A stretch of DNA of 11,510 nucleotides from Clostridia bacterium (lineage in GTDB: Bacteria; Bacillota; Clostridia; Christensenellales; Aristaeellaceae): NCBI GenBank assembly GCA_017471125.1, contig JAFUWR010000329.1:1-11510 (forward strand), given 5' to 3'. Positions 6,071-11,380 of the stretch are shown piece by piece. The notes beneath the pieces are model-generated. The model saw only the letters and a list, made by a program, of their open reading frames with translations, was not told where the DNA came from and did not search any database. The translations under genes were made by a program, and so were the position numbers. Numbering within the stretch: position 1 is the first letter of the stretch; every line of letters starts with the position of its first letter.

Positions 6071-6877
6071 CGCCATCCCCGTGCGCCGGGCGTGGAACAG
6101 GAATTGCTGCAACAGCCCCGCGTGGGGTCCCAACATATCCCGGGCCAGCCGGCAGGTCTTGGCCCGGGACTTGCACGTCATGCCGAACCAGTCCTCCATC
6201 ACCCGCGCCACCCACACGTCCACCGGGAAGGCCGAGGCGTGGCGGCAGCCGAACAGCAGCACGCAGTCGGCAACCTTGTCGCCCACGCCGGGCAGCGTGG
6301 TCAGCAGAGCGTGGGCCGCGTCATAGTCCATAGAACACAGGTCGTCCAGCGGGAAGCCGTCGCAGACCCGACGCGCCGTCCCGATCAGGTATGGGGCGCG
6401 ATACCCCACCCGGAGCGCCCGCAGGTCGTCCTCCGAGGCGTCAGCCAGCCGCTCCGGGGTCGGGAAGCCGTACAGCCCGCCCATGTCCTCCCCGAACCGC
6501 TCACAGATCGCCTGGGTCAGGCCCCGGATGCGGGCGACGTTGTTGTTGGCCGACAGGATGAAGCACACCAGCGCCTCCCAGGGCGGCTGGTTCAGCACCC
6601 GCAGGCCGGGGCAGTATTCGATGGCCGCCCTGGCGCAGGGGATGTGGGCGTACTCGGCGGCGAGGGCGTCGTAATCCCGGTCCAGGTCGAGATAGTCCCG
6701 CAACAGAGCCGCGTCCGCCGACCCCTCCGCGTGGATGCCCGACCCGTCCGCCCACAGCCACACCGGCGACCCGAACAGCACGCAGCCGTACCGCTCCCCT
6801 ACCTGCACCCAGCGGAAGCACTGGGCCGAATCCAACAGGGTCAATTGCAGGTCGAGCTTTTCCGTCCCCAGGAACAT
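6065..6877 (-). CDS. ogg: 8-oxoguanine DNA glycosylase (OGG1 type, HhH-GPD)
   Basis: A 270-residue base-excision repair enzyme that removes oxidised guanine from DNA and can nick the strand by beta-elimination. Using the ATG at 6875-6877 as start, the N-terminal OGG region has AQCFRW (residues 18-23); ILSANNNVARI (about 107-117) is the typical helix; the helix-hairpin-helix LPGVGDKVADC (about 195-205) carries the catalytic Lys201; and Asp220 lies in FPVDVW, matching Lys249 and Asp268 of human OGG1. Length fits the family. A GTG at 6887-6889 extends the frame by four residues, but AGGTGG at 6886-6891 is placed for the ATG. It follows the rpmA terminator and has a weak TATACT box (6901-6906). 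It is convergent with the sortase gene. Confidence 0.9.
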   Translation of the reverse strand: MFLGTEKLDLQLTLLDSAQCFRWVQVGERYGCVLFGSPVWLWADGSGIHAEGSADAALLRDYLDLDRDYDALAAEYAHIPCARAAIEYCPGLRVLNQPPWEALVCFILSANNNVARIRGLTQAICERFGEDMGGLYGFPTPERLADASEDDLRALRVGYRAPYLIGTARRVCDGFPLDDLCSMDYDAAHALLTTLPGVGDKVADCVLLFGCRHASAFPVDVWVARVMEDWFGMTCKSRAKTCRLARDMLGPHAGLLQQFLFHARRTGMAL

Positions 6878-6910
6878 ACCATCAACCACCTTTGTATTCC
6901 AGTATAATTG

Positions 6911-6944
6911 AAAAAAAGGCGCGCCCTCAGGCGCACCTTTTTTC
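6911..6944 (-). terminator. Rho-independent terminator of the rplU-prp-rpmA operon
   Basis: A 10-bp stem (6916-6925 with 6930-6939, one G-U wobble in the RNA) and 4-nt loop, with a run of seven T residues on the minus strand (complement of 6911-6917). It lies 10-40 bp after the rpmA stop. The plus strand also ends in T7 (6938-6944), so the structure could work in both directions, although no plus-strand gene reads into it. A TATACT box for the downstream glycosylase follows at once. Confidence 0.9.
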
Positions 6945-6953
6945 TCTCGGCAG

Positions 6954-7250
6954 TTATTCCGCGGCAGCTTCCGTCTTGGGATAGATGCTGACCTGCTTGC
7001 GGGTCTTGCCCAGGCGCTCGAACTTTACGACGCCATCCAGCTTCGCGTACAGGGTATCGTCGTCGCCGATGCCCACGTTCTTGCCGGGATGGAATTTCGT
7101 TCCACGCTGACGAACGAGAATGTTGCCCGCGAGCACGAACTGACCGTCCGCGCGCTTCACGCCGAGGCGCTGCGCGTGGCTGTCGCGGCCGTTGCGGGAG
7201 GAGCCCATTCCCTTCTTATGCGCGAAGAGCTGAAGATTCATCATGAACAT
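6954..7250 (-). CDS. rpmA: Large-subunit ribosomal protein bL27 with Prp-cleaved N-terminal extension
   Basis: A 98-residue protein of the 50S subunit that reaches toward the peptidyl-transferase centre. The N-terminus MFMMNLQLFAHKKG contains the extension known in Firmicutes: Prp cuts after the Phe in LQLF to expose AHKKG, the usual first residues of mature L27. The body shows SSRNGRDSHAQRLGVK, NILVRQRGTKFHPG and VGIGDDDTLYA, all standard for L27. GGAGGT (7258-7263) overlaps the prp stop and lies 7 nt from the ATG. It is the last gene of the operon and is followed directly by a terminator; obgE, which often follows rpmA, is not here. Confidence 0.97.
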   Translation of the reverse strand: MFMMNLQLFAHKKGMGSSRNGRDSHAQRLGVKRADGQFVLAGNILVRQRGTKFHPGKNVGIGDDDTLYAKLDGVVKFERLGKTRKQVSIYPKTEAAAE

Positions 7251-7255
7251 GTGCT

Positions 7256-7609
7256 TTACCTCCGTTCTTCGAAGAATATGCGAACGTTTCGAGGATAACT
7301 CCTCTCGATGGCCTGAAGCCCCTGAAGGAGGGTCTCGAGCAAAAGCTGCGCCTGCTCGAGCTGCTTTTCATTGGCGTCAGGACCGATATTTGCCTCTAAC
7401 AAGGCCGTGCGGTCGTCCTGTCGATGGGTCACGGGGACGCGGGCCACGTTCACAAGCCCGTTCAGGGTGGTCTGCGTGAGCGCCGATATGCCGGCGCAGA
7501 CGATGTCCTCGCCCGCCTGGGCGTAGCCCGAATGTCCCTGGGCCCTGAAGCCGACCAGCGCGCCGTCTGCCCGTTTATAAAACGTGACGGCCGTTCCAGG
7601 GTTTTTCAT
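7256..7609 (-). CDS. prp: Ribosomal-processing cysteine protease Prp
   Basis: A 117-residue protease (YsxB family) that removes the N-terminal extension of L27, a step known to be essential in Staphylococcus aureus. The catalytic pair is His26 in GHSGYA and Cys38 in DIVCAGIS, with the usual 11-residue spacing. The C-terminal helix (about 80-105) is typical. Its ATG (7607-7609) overlaps the rplU stop codon by one base in TGATG, which points to translational coupling, and no strong ribosome binding site is seen. Five bases separate its stop from the rpmA start. The gene order rplU-prp-rpmA is the conserved Firmicutes order. Confidence 0.95.
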   Translation of the reverse strand: MKNPGTAVTFYKRADGALVGFRAQGHSGYAQAGEDIVCAGISALTQTTLNGLVNVARVPVTHRQDDRTALLEANIGPDANEKQLEQAQLLLETLLQGLQAIERSYPRNVRIFFEERR

Positions 7610-7920
7610 CAGGCGTTGATGGCCGTGATCTCAACCTTGGTGTAGGGCTGACGATGGCCCTGCTTCTTGCGCTCGTTCTTCTTGGCCTTGTACTTGTAGA
7701 CGACGATCTTGCGGCTCTTCACCTGCGCCAGCACCTTGCCCTCGACCTTGGCGCCGGTCACCACGGGCTTGCCGACCTTGGCGTCGCCTTCTCCGCCGAT
7801 CAGCAGCACCTCATCGAAAGTCACTGCTTCGTCCGCCTGCGCGTTGAGCTTCTCAACGAAGATCACGTCGCCCTGCTGAACACAGTACTGCTTGCCACCG
7901 GTCTTAATGACTGCGTACAC
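7609..7920 (-). CDS. rplU: Large-subunit ribosomal protein bL21
   Basis: A 103-residue 50S protein that binds 23S rRNA. Hallmarks are YAVIKTGGKQY at the N-terminus, the FVEKL region, VTGAKVEGKVLAQVKSRKIVVYKYK in the middle and KKNERKKQGHRQPYTKVEI near the end. The GTG at 7918-7920 is the chosen start: a perfect AGGAGG (7929-7934) lies 8 nt upstream, whereas the earlier GTG at 7927-7929 overlaps that ribosome binding site. The resulting length is exactly that of most bL21 proteins. First gene of the operon, transcribed from a consensus promoter through a structured leader. Confidence 0.96.
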   Translation of the reverse strand: MYAVIKTGGKQYCVQQGDVIFVEKLNAQADEAVTFDEVLLIGGEGDAKVGKPVVTGAKVEGKVLAQVKSRKIVVYKYKAKKNERKKQGHRQPYTKVEITAINA

Positions 7921-8008
7921 GTGTTGCACCTCCTATACAAAAATCTCGCCGGGACTTGGCAGCGCGCCCGTTGGGGCACACATTTTAAGCCGATCCCGAG
8001 CGGCTTAC
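7921..8008 (-). promoter_or_regulatory. Structured leader of rplU (probable L21 leader)
   Basis: The 5' untranslated region is about 88 nt. It starts with a 7-bp hairpin TAAGCCG (7986-7992) with CGGCTTA (8001-8007), followed by a second hairpin (7964-7969 with 7974-7979, one G-U) and then AGGAGG. Firmicutes rplU operons are known to carry an L21 leader RNA thought to mediate feedback by ribosomal protein; position and size fit, but I cannot confirm a covariance-model match. Confidence 0.55.
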
Positions 8009-8014
8009 CGATGA

Positions 8015-8043
8015 ATTATAACCGATTTGGCGGGAAATGTCAA
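8015..8043 (-). promoter_or_regulatory. Consensus sigma-A promoter of the rplU operon
   Basis: On the minus strand a perfect TTGACA (8038-8043), a 17-bp spacer and a perfect TATAAT (8015-8020). This is as strong as the housekeeping promoter gets and fits a ribosomal protein operon. Confidence 0.92.
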
Positions 8044-8072
8044 TTGAAGGCGGGTAAAATCCAAAATATAAC
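8044..8072 (+). promoter_or_regulatory. Sigma-A-type promoter of the Nudix operon
   Basis: TTGAAG (8044-8049), 17-bp spacer, TATAAC (8067-8072). Its -35 box directly abuts the -35 box of the divergent rplU promoter. The expected leader is about 90 nt. Confidence 0.75.
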
Positions 8073-8124
8073 ATACACGGCGGGGCATAGTTTGAAGGGG
8101 CTTGCAGGATTCGGGGGAGAAAAG

Positions 8125-8150
8125 GTCGAATCATAGCATCAACATTCGAC
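8125..8150 (+). promoter_or_regulatory. Inverted repeat in the Nudix leader
   Basis: GTCGAAT (8125-8131) and ATTCGAC (8144-8150) form a perfect 7-bp inverted repeat with a 12-nt loop, 20 bp before the start codon. It could be an operator or an RNA hairpin just ahead of the ribosome binding site. Function is not known. Confidence 0.4.
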
Positions 8151-8170
8151 GCATAACGGAGGTCATCCCC

Positions 8171-8725
8171 ATGAACGACGAGCGCATCCTTGAAAAGAAC
8201 ATCGGCTCAGAGCGCGTGTTCGACGGCATCATACTCCACATCGACCACCTGACCAACGAATTGCCCAACGGCCACCTGGCCAAGCGCGAGTGCGCCCGGC
8301 ACATCGGCGCGTCCGCGGTGGTCCCGGTGGACGCGGACGGCAACGTCTGGCTGGTCAGGCAGTTCCGGGCCTGCATCGACCAGGTATTATTGGAGATCCC
8401 CGCAGGCAAGCTGGATCGGAAGGACGAGGACCGGCTGCTGGCCGCCAAGCGCGAGCTTAAGGAGGAGACGGGCCTCACCGCCCGGACCTGGACCCACCTG
8501 ACCGACACCTTCACCACCCCCGGCTTCTCCGACGAGAAGATCTCCCTCTACCTCGCCACGGACCTGGACGCCGGCGAGAGCCATCCCGACGACGACGAGT
8601 TTTTGAACGTCGTCAAGCTGCCGCTCGATGAGGTCGCCGCCATGATCGCGCGCGGCGAGATCGCCGACGCCAAGACCATCTGCGCCGTGCTGATGGCACG
8701 GGAGGTTTTAGGGAGTAGGCAGTAG
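8171..8725 (+). CDS. Nudix hydrolase, ADP-ribose pyrophosphatase type
   Basis: A 184-residue cytosolic enzyme expected to split ADP-ribose (or a related nucleoside diphosphate) into AMP and ribose 5-phosphate. The Nudix box runs from AGK to KRELKEETGL (about residues 78-103); REL and EE supply the metal ligands. The spacing from Gly to the first Glu is six residues instead of the textbook five, a variant common in this subfamily. The region WLVRQFR is the usual NudF-type substrate strand. The ATG at 8171 has GGAGG 8 nt upstream; the frame upstream of it is open but has no ribosome binding site. The last codons (GSRQ) and the TAG stop are made by a heptad repeat array. Confidence 0.88.
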   Translation: MNDERILEKNIGSERVFDGIILHIDHLTNELPNGHLAKRECARHIGASAVVPVDADGNVWLVRQFRACIDQVLLEIPAGKLDRKDEDRLLAAKRELKEETGLTARTWTHLTDTFTTPGFSDEKISLYLATDLDAGESHPDDDEFLNVVKLPLDEVAAMIARGEIADAKTICAVLMAREVLGSRQ

Positions 8726-8738
8726 GGAGTAGGGAGTA
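8711..8738 (+). repeat. Heptad tandem repeat array (GGGAGTA type)
   Basis: Four units in register: GGGAGTA (8711), GGCAGTA (8718), GGGAGTA (8725), GGGAGTA (8732). The array spans the end of the Nudix gene, including its stop codon (8723-8725). Its last AGGGAG (8731-8736) lies 8 nt before the ATG of the next gene, the right place for a Shine-Dalgarno. Confidence 0.85.
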
Positions 8739-8744
8739 GTTACG

Positions 8745-9335
8745 ATGCTGAACGCGGAATTCATGACCTATATGCCCGACCTGCGGACGGCGCGGCTGCG
8801 GCTCCGGAAGCTGACCATGCGGGACGCCGCGGACATCTTCCGTTACAGCCGCGACCCGGAGGTGGCCCGGCACGTGCTGTGGGACCCCCATCACACCATC
8901 GGGGAGAGCCGGTCCTACATCCGCTACATGCTCCGCCGCTACCGGGCCCACGAGCCCGCGAGCTGGGGCATCGAGTGGCTGGACACCGGGCGCGTCATCG
9001 GCACCATCGGCTTCATGTGGATCCAGCGGGACAACAACGCCGCCGAGGTGGGCTACTCGCTGGCCCGGGAGTACTGGAACCGGGGCATCATGACCGAGGC
9101 CCTGCGCGCCGTCCTCCGCTACGCCTTCGACGACATGGGCCTGAACCGCGTCGAGGCCCAGCACGAGACCACCAACCCCGCCTCCGGCGCCGTCATGCGC
9201 AAGTGCCACATGGCCAAGGAGGGCACCCTCCGCGGCCGCCTGTTCAACAAGGGCCATTACGTGGACGTGGACCTCTACGCCATACTGCGCAAGGACTACA
9301 ACCGCATGGGGTCGAAGCGGAGGAGCGCGACATAA
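8745..9335 (+). CDS. GNAT-family N-acetyltransferase (RimJ/RimL-like)
   Basis: A 196-residue acetyl-CoA-dependent acetyltransferase. The N-terminus TARLRLRKLTMRDA (about 15-28) is typical of the RimJ/RimL-like branch. The acetyl-CoA loop lies in EVGYSLAREYWNRGIMTEAL (101-120), and NPASGAVMRKCHMAKEG (144-160) is the conserved C-terminal motif. Substrates of this branch range from ribosomal protein N-termini to antibiotics and metabolites; nothing here decides between them. The ATG at 8745 has an AGGGAG from the heptad array 8 nt upstream. Internal ATGs at 8763 and 8772 are possible starts but have weaker sites. It lies 19 bp after the Nudix gene and 1 bp before the Vat-like gene, so co-transcription is likely. 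Confidence 0.87.
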   Translation: MLNAEFMTYMPDLRTARLRLRKLTMRDAADIFRYSRDPEVARHVLWDPHHTIGESRSYIRYMLRRYRAHEPASWGIEWLDTGRVIGTIGFMWIQRDNNAAEVGYSLAREYWNRGIMTEALRAVLRYAFDDMGLNRVEAQHETTNPASGAVMRKCHMAKEGTLRGRLFNKGHYVDVDLYAILRKDYNRMGSKRRSAT

Positions 9336-9336
9336 G

Positions 9337-9996
9337 ATGAAAAATGGAAAGACGCCCGACCCGAACGTGGTCCACCCCATCCCCGGGTACGACCGGGAGA
9401 TCTACGTGAAGCCGACGGTCACCGACCCCAACATCATCGTCGGGGATTTCACCTACATCGCCGATTCGGAGTTTGAGTGCCACGTCACCCACCACTATCC
9501 CTGGCTCGGCGACAGGCTCATCATCGGCAAGTTCTGCCAGATTGCGGCAGGCGTCGAATTCGTGATGAACGGCGCGAACCACCAGATGAACGGCGTCACG
9601 ACCTATCCCTTCTACACCCTCGAGGGCTGGGACATGGCCCCGCCCCCGCTGTCCGACCTGCCGCTCAAAGGCGACACCGTCGTCGGCAACGACGTGTGGA
9701 TCGGGCAGAACGCAGTCATCCTCCCCGGCGTCCACATCGGAGACGGGGCCATCATCGGGGCCAGTGCCGTCGTGGGCAGCGATGTCACGCCCTATACCAT
9801 CGCGGTCGGGAATCCCGCGCGGCCGCTGCGCAAGCGGTTCGACGATGGGCTGATCGACCTGCTGCTCCGGTTCCGCTGGTGGGACAAGCCCGTCGACGAG
9901 ATCGACCGCCTCATCCCCCTCCTGACCTGCGGCGATCTGGAAAAGGTCAGGCGAGCGCTGGCGGCGAAGGTAAACGACGATCAGGGCGGGACGTGA
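9337..9996 (+). CDS. Vat/xenobiotic acetyltransferase-like protein (left-handed beta-helix)
   Basis: A 219-residue protein of the hexapeptide-repeat acyltransferase family, closely resembling Vat streptogramin A O-acetyltransferases and CatB-type chloramphenicol acetyltransferases. Visible matches are HYPWLGDRLIIGKFCQIAAG (53-72), VMNGANHQM (76-84) with His82 at the catalytic position numbered His82 in Vat(D), KGDTVVGNDVWIGQNAVILPGVHIGDGAIIGA (111-142), VGNPARPLRKRF (157-168) and the C-terminal WWDKPVDEI. Length (about 210-220) fits. Chromosomal relatives occur without known resistance, so antibiotic inactivation is possible but not shown. The start ATG lies one base after the GNAT stop, with GGAGGA about 12 nt upstream. 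No clear terminator follows. Confidence 0.88.
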   Translation: MKNGKTPDPNVVHPIPGYDREIYVKPTVTDPNIIVGDFTYIADSEFECHVTHHYPWLGDRLIIGKFCQIAAGVEFVMNGANHQMNGVTTYPFYTLEGWDMAPPPLSDLPLKGDTVVGNDVWIGQNAVILPGVHIGDGAIIGASAVVGSDVTPYTIAVGNPARPLRKRFDDGLIDLLLRFRWWDKPVDEIDRLIPLLTCGDLEKVRRALAAKVNDDQGGT

Positions 9997-10038
9997 CCCT
10001 GTGGGGCGTCATTTTACCCAAACTACACATGCCCGCGA

Positions 10039-10066
10039 TTGACACAAGGCGCGTATATATTATAAT
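10039..10066 (+). promoter_or_regulatory. Consensus promoter of the lysine riboswitch transcript
   Basis: A perfect TTGACA (10039-10044), 16-bp spacer and a perfect TATAAT (10061-10066). It lies 42 bp after the Vat-like gene and gives a leader of about 270 nt before the binding-protein gene. Confidence 0.88.
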
Positions 10067-10079
10067 GTAAGTGGAATGA

Positions 10080-10250
10080 ATGATCGATAGAGGCGCGGGA
10101 GACAAGAGTAGCGCCGTCGAGCCCGCCCGGGGCGACGACGCGGCGCGAAAGGGGATCCCGCCGAAATCCGCGGGCGGGGCGGTCCGTGGGTTGGGGGACT
10201 GGGGAACACGCAGTTCACTGTCACATTTATTGTGGAGCGCTATCTCTGAT
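10080..10250 (+). promoter_or_regulatory. Lysine riboswitch (L-box) aptamer
   Basis: The leader has the conserved blocks of the lysine riboswitch in order: GATAGAGGCGC (10086-10096), AAGAGTA (10104-10110), GAAAGGGG (10147-10154), CGCCGAA (10159-10165), a G-rich GGGTTGGGG segment near 10188-10196, CTGTCAC (10218-10224), and GGAGCGCTATCTC (10234-10246). P1 forms from GATAG (10086-10090) and CTATC (10240-10244), and the last arm has a CACA/TGTG hairpin (10222-10225 with 10231-10234). The B. subtilis lysC leader has the same blocks. Variable arms are very GC-rich here. When lysine binds, P1 is stabilised and downstream expression is expected to fall. Most of the gene-free stretch from 9997 to 10341 is this RNA. 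Confidence 0.9.
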
Positions 10251-10259
10251 CTCAACGAT

Positions 10260-10321
10260 CTCCCGGAAGGGCAGGCATGGTGTGTCCGGAGTATAGGTAC
10301 TTCGGTCATTTGTTTTACATT
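10260..10321 (+). terminator. Candidate expression platform of the lysine riboswitch
   Basis: CCGGAGTA (10286-10293), a 4-nt loop and TACTTCGG (10298-10305) form an 8-bp hairpin with one G-U, followed by an interrupted U-rich tract (to about 10326), the form of an intrinsic terminator. An alternative pairing of CTCCCGG (10260-10266) with CCGGAG (10286-10291), one base bulged, would break it, acting as antiterminator. The scheme is inferred from base pairing only; translational control is not excluded. Confidence 0.5.
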
Positions 10322-10341
10322 ATTTTATCGGAGGTATCATC

Positions 10342-11139
10342 ATGAAGAGGATCATCGTCACCATCCTGGCCGTCGCCATGCTGCTTTCCGCCTGCGCCTT
10401 CGCCGAGGGCCAGTTCCGCGTGGGCATGGAGTGCGACTATCCCCCGTTCAACTGGACCCAGGTGGACGAGAACGAGAACACCGTGCCCATCGACGGCGGC
10501 ATGGGCTATGCCGGCGGCTACGACGTGGAGATCGCCAAGCGCGTGGCCGAGGGGCTGGGCAAGGAGCTGGTGATCGTGAAGGTCGAGTGGGACGGCCTCA
10601 TCCAGAAGCTGAACGCCGACCAGATCGACGCGGTCATCGCCGGCATGTCCCCCACCGCCGAGCGCAAGATCACCGTGGACTTCACCGACGCCTACTACAA
10701 CAGCGACCTGGTGGTCGTCGTCCGCAAGGACAGCGAGTACGCCAACGCCACCACGCTCGAGGAGCTCTCCGGCGCGAAGATCACCGGCCAGCTCAACACC
10801 TTCCACTACAACGTCATTGACCAGATCCCGGACGTGCAGAAGATGCCCGCCATGGACACCTTCCCCACCATGACCGTGGCCCTGACCTCCGGCGCCATCG
10901 ACGGCTACATCTCCGAGCGTCCCGGCGCGGTGTCCGCCTGCGCCGCCAACGACGCGCTGGCCTTCGTGACCCCCGGCTTCGTGGCCTCCGAGGAGGACAC
11001 CTCCATCGCCGTCGCCATCAAGCAGGGCAACCCCGACCTCGTCGCTGACATCAACGCCATCCTCGCCGGCATCGACACCGATACCCGCAACGCGCTGATG
11101 GACAACGCCGTGCTGAACCAGCCCATCTCCGCAGAGTGA
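10342..11139 (+). CDS. Amino-acid ABC transporter substrate-binding protein (predicted lysine/basic amino acid)
   Basis: A 265-residue extracytoplasmic binding protein of the polar amino acid uptake type. Residues 1-21 are a secretion signal; LSAC (15-18) fits a lipobox with Cys18 as lipid anchor, although cleavage after AFA (19-21) is also possible. Binding-fold signatures: RVGMECDYPPFNW (26-38), GYDVEIAK (59-66), AGMSPTAERKITVDFTDAYY (100-119) with Arg108 expected to hold the ligand carboxylate, and the C-lobe SGAIDGYISERP with the Asp expected to hold the amino group. GGAGGT lies 6 nt before the ATG. The lysine riboswitch immediately upstream points to lysine uptake; this substrate call rests on regulation, not on the protein. 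The permease gene follows after 241 bp. Confidence 0.9.
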   Translation: MKRIIVTILAVAMLLSACAFAEGQFRVGMECDYPPFNWTQVDENENTVPIDGGMGYAGGYDVEIAKRVAEGLGKELVIVKVEWDGLIQKLNADQIDAVIAGMSPTAERKITVDFTDAYYNSDLVVVVRKDSEYANATTLEELSGAKITGQLNTFHYNVIDQIPDVQKMPAMDTFPTMTVALTSGAIDGYISERPGAVSACAANDALAFVTPGFVASEEDTSIAVAIKQGNPDLVADINAILAGIDTDTRNALMDNAVLNQPISAE

Positions 11140-11193
11140 CGGGTTCCGGCGCTAAGCTACGGTTCGTCATCCACCCTGAGTTTGAATTTGTCT

Positions 11194-11226
11194 GAGAGTG
11201 GAGAGTGAAGAGTTGAGAGTGAAGAT
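11194..11226 (+). repeat. Heptad tandem repeat array (GAGAGTG type), left arm of inverted pair
   Basis: Four 7-bp units in register (GAGAGTG, GAGAGTG, AAGAGTT, GAGAGTG) plus a partial AAGAT. It is inverted relative to the array at 11331-11363, and the two arms match at 28 of 33 positions when one is reverse complemented. Between the arms are a 7-bp inverted repeat (CGAAACC 11258-11264, GGTTTCG 11308-11314) and a direct repeat CGTTCCCGCG (11267-11276, 11313-11322). No gene is seen between 11140 and 11380. Confidence 0.8.
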
Positions 11227-11330
11227 ATGGTAAGCCGCGCACAGATCATGGGCTCCGCGAAACCAACGTTCCCGCGAAGGCCCGCGACCTGATAAGCGAA
11301 ATCACACGGTTTCGTTCCCGCGCATTCCCC

Positions 11331-11363
11331 ATCTCCACTCTTCACTCTCCACTCTCCACTCTG
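11331..11363 (-). repeat. Heptad tandem repeat array (CACTCTC type), right arm of inverted pair
   Basis: A partial unit ATCTC is followed by CACTCTT, CACTCTC, CACTCTC and CACTCTG. It is the reverse complement counterpart of the array at 11194-11226. It ends three bases before the ribosome binding site region of the permease gene. Confidence 0.8.
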
Positions 11364-11380
11364 ATTAAGGAAGTGTTCAA

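Noticed and set aside
6092..6907. 271-residue plus-strand frame opposite the glycosylase
   Set aside because: No recognisable domain; the minus strand has all OGG1 catalytic residues.
8613..9380. 255-residue minus-strand frame across the Nudix/GNAT junction
   Set aside because: Antisense of two real genes; its NYSLLPTAYSL stretch is translated heptad repeat.
10080..10250. T-box leader
   Set aside because: No AGGGUGGNACCGCG T-box motif is present; the conserved blocks are those of the lysine riboswitch.
10080..10820. 246-residue frame covering the riboswitch and part of the binding protein
   Set aside because: It reads through the lysine riboswitch and then out of frame through the binding-protein gene; composition is Arg/Gly-rich noise.
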